Source of the DNA: Desmodus rotundus
Lineage: Eukaryota > Chordata > Mammalia > Chiroptera > Phyllostomidae
NCBI RefSeq assembly: GCF_022682495.2
Contig: NC_071390.1
Location: 106,812,294 to 106,876,293 of the forward strand
Length of the DNA: 64,000 nt
Direction: 5' to 3'
Position numbers and translations under genes: made by a program. Every line of letters begins with the position of its first letter. Position 1 is the stretch's first letter. Under the pieces are notes generated by a model. That model saw nothing but the letters and a program-made list of their open reading frames with translations. It had not been told where the DNA came from and searched no databases. Shown here piece after piece: positions 11,166-22,860 of this stretch.

Positions 11166-13508
11166 AGAGCCGTGCGTGGTCCCTGTCCCAAACTGACCAG
11201 TTTTGCTGTCTTTTTAAACCAGTGGTAAAATCTCCTATTTTTCCTGTGCAGAGTAGTAGATTCAACAGCGGGTTACATTTTCTCTGAGCTCCACCTCCAT
11301 TCTGAGCACTGTCACATCATTACTATGGAGACGGACATAGGAAGAGACTCAGCAAATTCAGCTGACTCGTCCAACTAATGACAAGCTAGAATTCAAATAC
11401 AGATCTTTCAAATCTCAGTCCTACCTCCTAAAGTTGTAAGAATTATTTGTAAACTGTAAGTTGATCAAGTGCCATAACGTAACTGTCAAGTATTATTATT
11501 TATAGTGTCTTTAAAATTTCTACCAGCTAGTCAGTTTAAAATGAGAAACTCCACTGTGAACATGGAGCAGAAAGGCACAACCCGACAGGGACTCCACAGA
11601 GAGGAGACCGCAGTTTTAATTCTCTGAAGGCACACAAGACTCTGAGTGCCCTCAACACGGGGAGCCCATGCCTATGCCTAAATTAGCTCGATGGATAGGG
11701 TAGTCAACAGGCCATGGCAATATATGGTGGAGATTAACTTGTGGAATTCGAGAAGGTGATGTTTTCGTTTTAGGAAAAATAGGATTTGTTGGTTTGAAGC
11801 AAGATTAATTGGTTTAATATTCCAAAGGCAATTCTGAAATAGGGAGACACAGTCAGGAGCAATGGCAGCCATGACGTGGGTCTTAGGAAGGTTCTAACCT
11901 GGATTCACATGTAATTAGGTGCCGGGGGGTGACTGTAGGACACAGGCTGACCATAGCTTGTTGGGTGGGGCTGACCTCTCTCTCCCTCTCGGTCACAGTT
12001 AATGTTCATTCACTCCTTTGCTACAAGTGTATTTGATCAAAGATCTTGCTGTCTCTTTTACCTTTCAATAAGTCTGCTTTGCCAAAAAGTAATGACTAAT
12101 CTCTTATATCTGTTGGTGCACTGGGCAGTCCTACCCAAAGGAGAAATGGAGAAAAGGTTTTGGATACATCAAGCTTAACGGGAGATAAAGCATCCATTTT
12201 AAAATTGCCAGCCCCTGTGCTATACTGTATGTTAAATACCCAACAGAGGATTTCACCTCAAAGTTTCTCACCCAGAGTATGTTGCAATGATTATTGTTTT
12301 CAGGACAACTAAAATGCAGGTTTATAGCTACTAATAAATATGTAAGCGTGTAATGCACCGGTGATGTTGTCAGCCCTTGTTTGTGGTGCTATGACAACAA
12401 TTCACCTTTCGTTAGTGCGTACTGTCTTTATCACAAGGTCTTCTGAAAAGCGGGCAGCTGTTTGAGTCATAAAAGATAAATATAGCCTGAAATGACTATT
12501 GTTTTGAGTCCCTGAATCATTTCAAAGGACATTTCCAGTGCAAATAGATGATGTAACTCAGTGTGACCTCAGTAATCCACCTGCAAGTCATGTGATTTCC
12601 CAGGATCAAATTAAACCTGCAAATAGACTGTCATTCACAAACAATATTGTAAATGAGATCCATATAGTTCATGTCCTGTGCAGAGAACACTCACCTGTGC
12701 TTTGAGCTACAACAATGTTCATTTTCTTAAGGGAACATATTTTATTTCACTAAAGCTTTTATTATCGCCAACTTGCCACACATAAAATACACTAGTAAAA
12801 TTTCCTTTGGTATACCAGTAGTCTGCATTACACAAAACCGATAAAAAACAGATTAAAAATTAAACATTTATGACCCAAGGAACTGCTGAACAGACTATGC
12901 TGAGAAGAACATCTGTAACCATAAAACCCAGAGTCTTGAAATCTACATTTGCCTGTTGTGCTTACTTAATTACTGTGCAGAGTAAGTTGTTGGGTCCTGA
13001 TAGAACAATGACTTGGTTGTGAGAAATACTATTCCCTGGGGAATTTTCCGTGCAAATTCTAGAGGGGAAAATTGTCTTTCCAAGACCCAAGTGTGACTCC
13101 CATCACTATTAAAAGGGGTCACATACACACAGAACTGGGGAACGGACTCAGGGTAGATACAAACAAAGCAGTAGTATTAACCTCCTACATTATACCCATA
13201 GTAGTCTTCAACTTCTAATTTCTTAACCTGTGAAAAAAGAATAAAATTTGTTTCTACTCACTTAAATGAATAATTCAGTTTGTAAGAACTTTTATAAATA
13301 GGAACGTAGACTTACGACTTGATGGTAAGTTAGGGTTCCTTCCTCCCCAGGACACATCCAGTCCATCCTGATTGCAAATATCTAGTAGTTAGAAACCATG
13401 TGTTGGTTATTCTGGTCTCCTCCACAGTGCTGGCACAAATTCGTAATAACTGCTTCCTGAGTGAGCTGAAAAATTACACAGGCAATCGAGCTTTTTTGTA
13501 TAGTTTTA
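11166..13508. other. Non-coding sequence with one MIR and a candidate regulatory island
   Basis: It contains a MIR at 11315-11432. A piece near 11930-12110 has AATAAGTCTGCTTTGCC after a CT-rich stretch, which recalls an LTR end but cannot be confirmed. The 12365-12665 part shows no repeat signature and is rich in ACAACAAT, CTATTGTT and AACAATATTGT motifs. Confidence 0.4.
11315..11432 (-). mobile_element. MIR SINE, antisense
   Basis: It shows a diverged GAGACGGACATAGGAAGAGAC block, then TGACAAGCTAGAATTCAAAT and AAATCTCAGTCCTACCTCC, in the antisense MIR order. Confidence 0.5.
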
Positions 13509-14199
13509 TGAGTTCTGTCCAGAAAATGTCCCACTGTTGTTAATACAATGAGAATGGTTTGCGTGACATCCATGCAACCTGGCCACCAAGGAGAGTGGAC
13601 TGGAGTGTGCATGTGTGAATAATGATGACTTCGCTGTACTAGTCAGTGGGGGTGGTAGACACTGTTGAATGAGCATGTGTACTGTATGGCCATTGCATTC
13701 ACAATGACTGAGAGAGTAGAGCAACAAATCTGCATCAAATTTTGCATTAAGCTTGAACATTCCTCTGTAAAAACTATCCAGATGATTCAGAAGTCCACAG
13801 TTATGAGTGACTGGTGATTGGCAGCTTTGTCACGACAACACATCCGCTTATGCATCACATCTCATGCAGAGTTTTTTGGTGAAACATCAAAACACCCAGG
13901 TGACTCAGCCCCCCTACAGCCCAGACTTCTGGCTTTAGTGCCCTGTGACTTCTGGCTTTTCCCAAAAGTAAAATCACCTTTGAAAGGGAAGAGTTTTCAG
14001 ACCATTGATGAGATTTAGGAAAATACAATGGGGCAGCTGATGGAGACTGGGAGAACTGTGTGAGGTCCCAAGGTGCCTACATTGAAGGGGACTGAGGCAT
14101 CATTGTCCTACGTACAATGTTTCTTGTATCTTTTATCTTCTTCGATAAATGTCTCTATTTTTCATAGTACATGGCTGGATACTTTCTGGACAGGCCTCA
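13509..14199 (+). mobile_element. Mariner copy A, internally deleted
   Basis: The element is flanked by TA on both sides (13507-13508, 14200-14201), the mariner target duplication. Terminal inverted repeats are readable: 5' TGAGTTCTGTCCAGAAAATG, and 3' ending CATTTTCTGG-like ACTTTCTGGACAGGCCTCA. A transposase start lies at 13704 (MTERVEQQICIKFCIKLE, a mariner N-terminal helix-turn-helix start). The frame stops at 13815-13817, just before sequence for GDWQLCHDN. The second catalytic Asp codon is GAC 13834-13836 and the third is GAC 13947-13949 (PCDFWLFPK). Their spacing is 113 nt, which equals the 105 nt of a DD34D mariner plus an extra 8 nt, explained by a duplicated TTCTGGCT. The middle of the transposase, including the first catalytic Asp, is missing. 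The copy is inactive. Confidence 0.88.
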
Positions 14200-15189
14200 T
14201 ATATTATATGATATTAGTATAGTTATAATTTCACATGTGAGTGGCAAATTCAATATAAGCAAGATTTGAAGCTCCCAAATTTACCAAAGTTCTTAATTTA
14301 GGAACAATGTAAGTCTTCCACGTATGCATTTCCAGATGGCTGCATTTAGTGTGTCTCTGGTCTCAGTAGGAAAAAGAAACTGTGACCATCTTCTTGAAGA
14401 ATAAGAAACAATGAACAAGAAAAGCAGATGTCAGTTCCAATTCTGGCACTAAATATCTGTGCTATCTCCAGTTCTCTTGCTCGTAGTTCATTATTAGTCA
14501 TTTTGGGATGAAAATACTTACCTCAAAAATAAGATAATACATGTGAAACTGTTTCCAAAAATTCAATATTGGCCACACGTGTTTGTAACATCTTTGTTAT
14601 TTGCATAAAGAAGTATTTTCATGTTGCTGAATTATTCATGAATTATAAGAAATGCATCTGACATAACAGATCATATGCAGAGGTTGGGAACGACAGTCAA
14701 ATCGTTCTCCTGGATTCGTTTTAGGAAGCGAACAGAACTTTGCAAATATTACTACACTCAATAATAAGCTGCCACATCAGAATAAGACACAGGAACAGTA
14801 AGTGGATCAATCTCTAGTGCAAAGATAATGATTATCATGAAATGACACATGGTTTAAGTCATTGGGACTATACATAGAGATGTAGAGAGCACATTATTAA
14901 ATGTTTTTGTATATATTCCCTCACTCCATCATGAAAACAACACTGAATTCTGAAAGATGTTATTTGGAGTTATATTGCTTTGCCTCCTTCTCAGTAATTG
15001 AAACGTGACAATCTAATAGTGATATTTATAAAGTAATTCTTGATGAGCAAGAGAGTACATCCCTGACATGACTGGCTTATTTACCCATCCTGCTCCATGA
15101 CTGAGAGGTGCCTTTGAGAAAAGTTCCAGATGTGCTGCGGTCTGGGGTAATTTACAATCAGCTACAGGTAATTTGAGTTTGGGTCTCTT

Positions 15190-15305
15190 CCACACATTGC
15201 ATTTGAATTTCAGCTCTGTAGTTCCAATGCCAATGACCTTGGAAAGTTATGTAGGGGAGGAAAGAGTTCCCTCTACCTTTCTCAGGTCTATAAAATAAAC
15301 CTAAA
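15190..15305 (+). mobile_element. MIR-like SINE fragment
   Basis: TTTGAATTTCAGCTCTGTAG, AATGACCTTGGAAAGTTATG and a later CTTTCTCAGGTCTATAAAAT follow the sense MIR order. It is strongly diverged. Confidence 0.4.
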
Positions 15306-15319
15306 CCAAAAGCAAGCAG

Positions 15320-15745
15320 AATAACAGGAGAAATGTTATACAAATGTATTCATTTTTAATATTACATGCCCTAGGGCATCACAGGAAAAAAGTGAACACC
15401 CCAAAATGCAATGAGATTTGAGACCTTACATATTGTCTTAACAGGGGGAAGGGGGCTAGGGCCTCTGCAGACAGAGTATGTGGCTGTTAGGAAAGAAAAC
15501 TGTACCCTAGAAGAACATGATGGTAGTCTGTCTGGGCATGGTGCTGATTTCTAGTCCTCTCTCCTGTGACAAGGGTCAACCTTCCTGGCTGGCGAAACTC
15601 CCTGGAGGGAATCTCTGCCACCTGAGTTCCTTTTGGACTGTTTGTGTTTAGGCAGATGAGGGGAGTTCAGACAAAGCCTCTCCCTGTGTCTGCTGCCCCT
15701 CAAGTGCCTTCAGCTCAATACCCCAAAGCAGCATATCTCGGGGTG
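15320..15745. repeat. Unassigned dispersed repeat, copy 1
   Basis: AATAACAGGAGAAATGTTATAC, then AAATGTATTCATTTTTAATA and CATGCCCTAGGGCATCACAG, resembles 56685-56780 in order and wording (AACAGGGAAAAGCATAC, GGTTCATTTAATATCC, CACGAGAGCCCTCAT). A shorter related piece is at 33300-33345. I cannot name the family. The downstream part to 15745 may belong to the same element. Confidence 0.4.
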
Positions 15746-15754
15746 GCATGTGCT

Positions 15755-15855
15755 AAACGTTGTCATTTACCTGTCTTCTCCTCAGTTCCCTCATCTCACA
15801 AATGATATTGGATTAAGGGACCTGAAGTTCCCTTCCATCTCTACCATAGATACAA
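15755..15855 (+). mobile_element. MIR-like SINE fragment
   Basis: TTGTCATTTACCTGTCTTCT, then CTCAGTTCCCTCATCTCACA and ATGATATTGGATTAAGGGAC, matches the sense 3' half of MIR/MIR3. Confidence 0.45.
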
Positions 15856-18800
15856 GTTGAACATGAGAAAAACTTCTAATAACTAAGCGGTCATCCAAGA
15901 TAAAAGTTGTTTCCAGTGCCTTACTTTTTAGAAGCAATAAAAGTCAAAATAAAAAGAGTAACATAATTCTCTTCCATATTTCTTCTACAAAGTAGATGGC
16001 AATTATAAATGAAAGCATTCTCTATATTTTAGGAATAAATGGGGGAATCTCTTAATAAAAAGAATCCACTCTCAGGTAGAAATCTTTTTATGCCAGTGTT
16101 GTCCCCAGCTGGTTCGATTTTACTTCCCAGCTGGTCATTTATTAGGGGTTATTAGCAGGAATACTGAAACCCCTATAAGGGCTGTAGTGTTGGCTGGCAC
16201 CCTTGAAATAACACAGCCTTTAATCACATGACCTGTGGAGAGAAGGAAGGAAAGGCTCTGCTTGTATTTAAAACAGAAAGATGATATGGAAAGGCTCTCC
16301 ATCCCTGGATGACAAACAAGCATTTTAGGGACATTAGCTGAACATTTCACCAGTGACTTTTAGCCGGTACAGCTAAGTCCCCCAAAACAAGAGGCTCGTT
16401 GCCAGTGATGAATGGAGAGTGGTTCTACACGCTACATCTGTTCTGCAGCAATTATTCTGTGATGTTGTAATTCACACTGGTTAAGGTTATTGAGATAACA
16501 GTACTGTGTTATTCTGTATGGATTTTCCTAATTGCAAAACACCTTATGATTTATTATGCAGCGTGTGATTAGACGAGGCTGGACCAATCAATAGCCTATT
16601 AATTACTAGCCACTGTTTCACAAGCTTTCTAAAAATATCTGAATTCAGTTGTGAAGTTATCTCAGCCAGCAGCCAAAATGATACACATTTTTCATAAATA
16701 CAAAAGGCTCGTTTCATCTAAAGAGGAAGCCATTACGCCAGGAAAAATGGAATGCCATTTCTACAGGAACAGACAGATGACTCTGTGTTAAAGAGAAAGT
16801 CATTCAATTTGTTGATTATATCCTGTTCTTGAGTAGCTTGGTAAGAAACTGTTTGTGAGACCAGCATTCCCTACCGATAGACAATATTTCATAAAAATGA
16901 GCATGACCTACTTTTCCCAAAGATGACATTATTCAATTGAAAACCCACATCTTCTAACTGATAAAACCAAAATTCTAACACCATGGGATTTGTGGTAACC
17001 AATATTAATATGTCCTGTAGTATTGGGCACGCATGTTCAGGTGGTTGTTCCAATTATGTTCTTACTGAATCAGAGCAGTCTGAGTCTTAGGACTTTTAAA
17101 AACAAACTGCTTTCAAGGATAATTACTCCCCTTAATGAGGCCATCAGGAGAGATGGAGATAAAGGCTTTGGTTGCTGCTAACTAACACTCCACTTGCACT
17201 CTGTCAAGCTGAGTGTCCACTGAGGGACAGTGTGTCTAGAAACCTTTGCACAGGGCAGATGGAGGTTGGGACATGAAATCTCCCCATGTTCTAGGGCTCT
17301 TCTCCAGTTAGGATGCACATGGTTTCTCAGTTGCATTCTCCTCACTCTCTTGTAATATAAAACCACAGTGATGGATGGAGGCAAAGGGTGAGTGCACACC
17401 ACACCTGGGCTCCTTCCTTCAGGAGAGAGCCAGGGTCAGCTGCAGGGCTGGGCCCCCTGGTCTTAGTGCATGGAAGGTGACATTTCCTATAGCCAGAGAC
17501 AGATCACTGGCCCAGGAACCATCTGTTCAGCGAGGACTTTGGCTGCTCCCCTTAAATCACTGGAGCCTACTGTGGCACCCCTATCCTAGTAAATAATCAT
17601 TGTGTTTTGGGGAACAAGGAATAGGAGGAGGTAATGAGAGAATCACCATATTCCTGCAATAATTTCAGGGGTTAATCTTCCTGGGAAGGAGGAGCTTGAC
17701 ATTAAACTCACTGTCCATAAAAATAAAACAACTGTTCCTTTGGTGTGTGTTTTACTGAGAGACTTTAAAAAATAACTGGACAATCCTGTATATACCTTCT
17801 TCCCAATGATGTAGGCACACATTCCAGTCTCAGCTTCCTCTCTCTGTCAGACTCTGTCTGCCCCAGACCTGACCTCTTGAGACCCGCCCCACCGCTGGAA
17901 GCTGGGGCTTCTACCCAAGGCCACCATGGTCCAGATTCTTCAGAACATGCCCAAATGGGACCTGAACTTCCTGTGCCCCTACACAAAGATTGTCCTAGGT
18001 TGGGGATGGGTGAACTATCAAGCCATTGCTCCTAAGAAAGGAAGTTCCTGCTCCACTAAATTCAGTGTCACATGCACAGACGAGAGAGTGAAAACCAGAC
18101 ACAAATCACCTCAAGACCTTGGTTTTAGGCTTTAAAAAATTAAGATAATTGCCTCCTTAAATAGATCACCTGTCAACTTATCTTTCTGCCTTACAAACAA
18201 AGCAAAAGGAGGTCTTACTAGATTTCAGCTTGCTCCCCTGTCCTCTTCCAGAACAGTGAAGCGGGTGGCAGGACCCTCTAGGCAGGATGTCCCCATCCTG
18301 GTAGTCCTGATGTCCACCTTCAAAAGAAGGTCCTTGCATGCTGAGTGACTACAAATCACAAATGCCGTAGGCTCTGTAGGTGATAGAATACCAACTAAAC
18401 CAGAACCAGTTCAAATAGTATAGGGAGTGCACTGCCTCAAGAAAGATGAGTTAGCCAACCCCAAGACTGGCTAACCCACAGCACCAGGACAGTACCAAAG
18501 TCCCCACACCTCTACTTTTCTTCTCCGCTGTGCTGACTTCTATAGTGGGTTCTCCCTTCTAGGCTCCAAGACATCCTATGTCATGTCTGTAGCAGCTTCA
18601 AGCATCGCATTTTCACACCATGACTGCCGGGGGCTGGAAGAGTGGACATCCTTTTCTTGTGTACTTTCTAAGAGTGGGAAAACCTCCCCCAAGACATAGT
18701 TCCCTTGAGGGACAACACTGAGAGTGGTTCATTCGTTACACAGCAGAAGCTAACTGAGGAGGATCCTATAAAAATGGAAGAATTGTCCAGTGAAAGGAGA

Positions 18801-21404
18801 GATTATGAGGACCAGTCAGATGCTCCAGGCAGTGGCCATGCAGAGCTCCAGGGAGGCAAATGATTGACAGCAAGTCCAAAGCTTCTGCTTATTACCAGAA
18901 GAAGTTGCCTGTGGGGCAGGAGCAAGGAGGCAGGAATGTGCTGGCATCTGGGTAACAGTCCTACTGTGGCCAAAGGAAGGAGAAGCATGGAGGCTGTGTG
19001 GGCATGACTTCAGGTAGAGAGTATCTTCACATCCCTCTGCAAAAATGTGAGGCAGACCTTTGCATTCTTCTCATATTCTCTTGCTGAGTAGGATTTCCCT
19101 ATGACATCAAACCCACATTTCTAACAAAGCAGAGAAGCATCAGTCTTTTATTACATTTTCAACTGACCATAAAGTGTATTTGTTTTTGTACAATAGAAAC
19201 ATTTCAGGAGAAGAGATAAACTTGACCAAACCGATTTTTTTTTAAATAAGAATTTGAGGATAAGAGTTAAGAAATAGGACTGTTAACAATTTGTTATAAT
19301 TATTAAGATTTAGGTGACCACAATTTTTTTTTGAGTGGGAGGCTCTGCTTTTCAGATTGAATCACTATGCTCCAGAATATTTTTTTCAGTTTGAATTTTC
19401 TTAGGGAAAAAATTCAAACTTTTAAATTATATTTGCCTAACAGATTGGGTTATAGTTGTGGGTGCAAAACAAAATCATCATTTTCTATGAGAAAGGTTTT
19501 TTTTTTAGAGAATATTCTAGGGATTGCCATTCTTCATATTCTCATCCTCAGAACCTTAATATCCTTGTTTAAATAAAGCAGTAACTAGGGTGCCAATTTC
19601 AAGCTTATAAAAGATTATGGTAAATCAATCTTTCCTTCAAAAGTTATGCAGTCTTGTTGGTGAGCTTGATAACTCTGTCACTCTCTTGGGGGAAAACCTG
19701 AGGTTCTGCTGGGACACAGGTGCTGGACAAATTGCAGAATCTTTCTAGGAAAGTCTCTAAAAACCCAGTGTATCTGTGGTCACCCCTTCATGAAAAATTA
19801 TTTCTTCTATGAAACTCGGATTAGGTGAGACAAACAGACTCAAGCTTTCAAATTCTCCCAGAGCTCCAGGACAGGTTCTCGGTTAGCTGACTCTCAAGGT
19901 TTGGAGCTTCACTGGGGGAATAGCTGACCCATCCATCAGTGGGATGGAGATGAGACTACCCCAAAGGATTTCCCATAGAGAAGTGGCACTAGGTCAACCA
20001 GCCATTGGGGTGGGGAGACTTGAGAACAGCTTCATCAGTCATGTAGTTGGATGGTTAATTGATGGAAAAGGCCAGAAGAAACAAGGAAGCCACAAGTGAG
20101 GAGGACAGTGAGGGATGTCTTACTAGCCACACAAGTAAGATTCTAAGTTCCCTTGTTTCCAAAGGGTTCTGGAAACAATCTAAGTTTAAAAATAGCTATA
20201 ATCTTAAATTTCTGTGTTTCCTTAGACCATCATTTATGAATGAGCATATAATAAATTTATTTTTAGACCAAAAAAGGAGGGGAAAAAAAGAAAGCAAGGC
20301 AGACTGGCAGGAAGGAAAGAAGGAAGGAAGGGACCCTACCACTGTCAGACTCTTGATGGAAGAACTACCAAAAGGGAAAGAAAATGATTCCAAGAGAAAG
20401 ATGAAAAAAAATCAAAGAAATAGGCAAACATGATTAGACCTGAAACATAATTTGACTGTCATAAAAACAGAAAATTCTGATTCTGGAGGTTCTGAAAACA
20501 AGGTGAAAGAAAAATATGACCCAACCACAATGTGTAAGAAAGTAATAGGTTATCTGTTTAAGTGATCTATTTTGATTCTTGAATTATTTGGGGGAAATGT
20601 AGTAACCTGATTAAGTTTAGATATTATTAATTCAAGTGTGCATGAGTAAAGCTGAAGAGCATGGAAAAATTAAAGCTGTCATATATTTCGGGTGGAATAT
20701 AAAATGATGCAGGTGCTTTGAAAAGCATTTTGCGTACACAACCCTTTACACGCTAGTTCACACACATGCACCCACCTTATACATACTCACTCTCTCATTC
20801 AGAGGAAGTTGTCTTTGTAACTGAGCTTCTAAATCATCCAAATAACTTACCCCCCCATTCTTTGTAGAGCTTGAAATAAATCATTTGGGAGGGTCTTCTT
20901 TAAAATGAGAGTGTGCAACTGCAAATAAAAATGAAGTATACACCTTATATTTATTTAGAATAGATATGTAAACATATTGTGGGGTCCTTCCCAGTACCTA
21001 AAAGTGGGTCCATGGACATTAGGGGGTTCAGAGCTCAATTTTCACTGGTTCAGGGTATATCTGTCCTCATAAATAAAAGCAACATTTTTATAGTGAAACC
21101 AAAGCAAAGCCCGCAGTGGATTGTATTACTTGTGCTTCTAACCTCGGTTAAACCTGGCCATCCAAATGTTTAGAAATGAAACTGCAAGTTGTTAGGTCTC
21201 TACCTGATGTCAGTCCGAGCAAACCACTGGGGCAGTAATTGCGGATCCACACACCTAGCACTTCACATGCCCTCCAGCTTCATGGTGCACACAGCCGTTC
21301 GTGCTGGACTGCAGTGAAGGCCAGTGAGGCTGGCGGTCAAGAAGACAGTCAGTGCTGAGAGCAAACCATAAATCCAACAAAGGGCTATACCCAGAAAATA
21401 CAAA

Positions 21405-21695
21405 GAAATATATCTGTATTTATGTATTTACATATACAGTTATATTTTATTTCTTTTTTTGTAAATTCATATATTTATACTAATTACTTATTTCTTATAT
21501 TTATATATTTACATTTGCATAGTATCTATACTATTTGTTATCATATGTACTTATATTCATTAGTTTTTATATTTTGTATTTATATAACATATTTATAAAT
21601 GGTATATAATGTTATATAATATACAAATATAAATACATAAACATAATAAATGATGAATATTACTAAAATAAATGATATATATAATTAGTACTTTC
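21405..21695. repeat. AT-rich low-complexity tract
   Basis: This is about 290 bp of TATATTTA/ATATAAAT-like sequence with G+C near 12-15 percent and many short self-complementary runs. It lies immediately upstream of the L1 fragment. Confidence 0.8.
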
Positions 21696-22226
21696 TTAGA
21701 AATAAGATAAATCCCACTAAAAGTGGTCAAAAGATTTGTAGACATTTTACAACAAAAGATATGTGAATGGTTAACAAGTACATGAAAGAGTCTCAACATC
21801 ACTAGTTGTCAGAGAAAAGCAAATGAAATCCAAAGTCAGGTACCACTGTACCCACTGAAATGGCTAAACGTACTTGACACTTCCAAGTGTCAGTGGCGAT
21901 GTGAAATAAATGAATTCCCTCTCATTGCTGGTGGAGATGCAAAATGAGGCAGTCACTTTGGAAAAGAGTAAGGCAGAATATTATAAGTTAAATATGCACT
22001 TACCTATGACCCAACAATCTCACTTCTAGGTATCTCCCTATAGAAACATATATGCTAATTTGCACAGCAGTATTATTCTTAATAGCCAAGTACAGGAATT
22101 GACCCACATGACTAGTGAATGAAAAAACACTGTAATATCATCCCTACAATGAAATATTACTAGAAAGGAGCACAATAGCAATACATGCCACAACATGGAT
22201 GGATGTCAAAAGCATTTCACTAAGTG

Positions 22227-22472
22227 AAGAAGTCAAACACAGCCCTGGCTAGTGTAGCTCAGTGAATTGAGCACGGGCTGCTAATCAAAGGGTCGCGGGT
22301 TCGATTTCTAGTCAGGGCACATGCCTGGGCTGCAGGCTGGGTCCCCGGTGGGGGCTACGTGAGAGGCAACCACACGTTGATATTTCTCTCCCTCTCTTTC
22401 TCCCTCCCTTCCCCTCTCTCTAAAATACAAGAAAAGTAAATAACTAAAATTTAAAAAAAGAAGTCAAACACA
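22227..22472. repeat. 15-bp target-site duplication around VES SINE
   Basis: AAGAAGTCAAACACA occurs perfectly at 22227-22241 and 22458-22472. Perfect conservation suggests a younger insertion than the L1 host copy. Confidence 0.95.
22242..22457 (+). mobile_element. VES tRNA-derived SINE (bat)
   Basis: The tRNA-like head is GCCCTGGCTAGTGTAGCTCAG (A box), then GGGTTCGATTTCTAGTCAGG (B box). It is followed by GGCACATGCCTGGGCTGCAG, GTGAGAGGCAACCACACGTT, a CT-rich block and an A-rich tail. Unlike the copy at 5539 its B box is close to the canonical GGTTCGANTCC, so it looks younger. It lies within an L1 fragment in the same orientation. Confidence 0.95.
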
Positions 22473-22860
22473 AAAAACTGACATACTTTATTATTCATAT
22501 AAAATTCTATAAAGAGCAAAGCTAGAGGGACAGACACAGATCAGTGTGGGTCTGGGGTGGGGTAGGTGGAGGGAATGGACTATAAAGGGAAATGGGAAAC
22601 CTTTGGGTAATGGAACTGTTCTATGTCTTGACTGTGTTGGTGATCATACAAGTGGATACAGTTACCCAAATATATCTAAGTATACACTTAAAAATTATAG
22701 TTGAGATTAAATCATTCAAAGGTGTAATATCACAATTTGAAAAAATGTGCATAATAGTACATAATAGTGTGAGTCTGTATTTGAACACTAGTGGTTTCCT
22801 GAGGAACAGAGTCTAACCCCAGGACAGCCTAATATGCAATATTACTCACATTACATTATA

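Larger units (their letters stand above)
14200..21400. other. Long, largely unique non-coding stretch
   Basis: No gene is recognised across about 7 kb. Two weak MIRs lie at 15190-15305 and 15755-15855, with an unassigned repeat between them at 15320-15745. Two parts look more like constrained non-coding DNA than decayed repeat: 14550-14760 (octamer-like TTATTTGCATAA, ATTATTCATGAATTAT) and 16390-16760 (TATTAATTACTAGCC, GTGTGATTAGACGAGG). A purine-rich patch is at 20265-20335. Open frames stay at or below 124 codons, without motifs. Confidence 0.4.
21696..22720 (+). mobile_element. L1 LINE 3'-region fragment, interrupted by a VES SINE
   Basis: It is sense-strand L1 3' sequence: TGGTCAAAAGATTTGTAGAC, GAAAGAGTCTCAACATCACT, GGTGGAGATGCAAAATGAGG, ATGACCCAACAATCTCACTT, AGCAGTATTATTCTTAATAG and ACAACATGGATGGATGTCAA. 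After the SINE it continues with ATTCATATAAAATTCTATAA, GTGGGTCTGGGGTGGGG and GTTGGTGATCATACAAGTGG. It is 5'-truncated and non-coding. Confidence 0.88.

Noticed and set aside
11930..12110. Possible LTR end (CT-rich block, then AATAAGTCTGCTTTGCC)
   Set aside because: No matching 5' end, polyadenylation context or target duplication could be found.
22242..22457. tRNA gene
   Set aside because: The A and B boxes belong to a SINE. The head does not fold into a full tRNA and continues into a SINE body with a target duplication.
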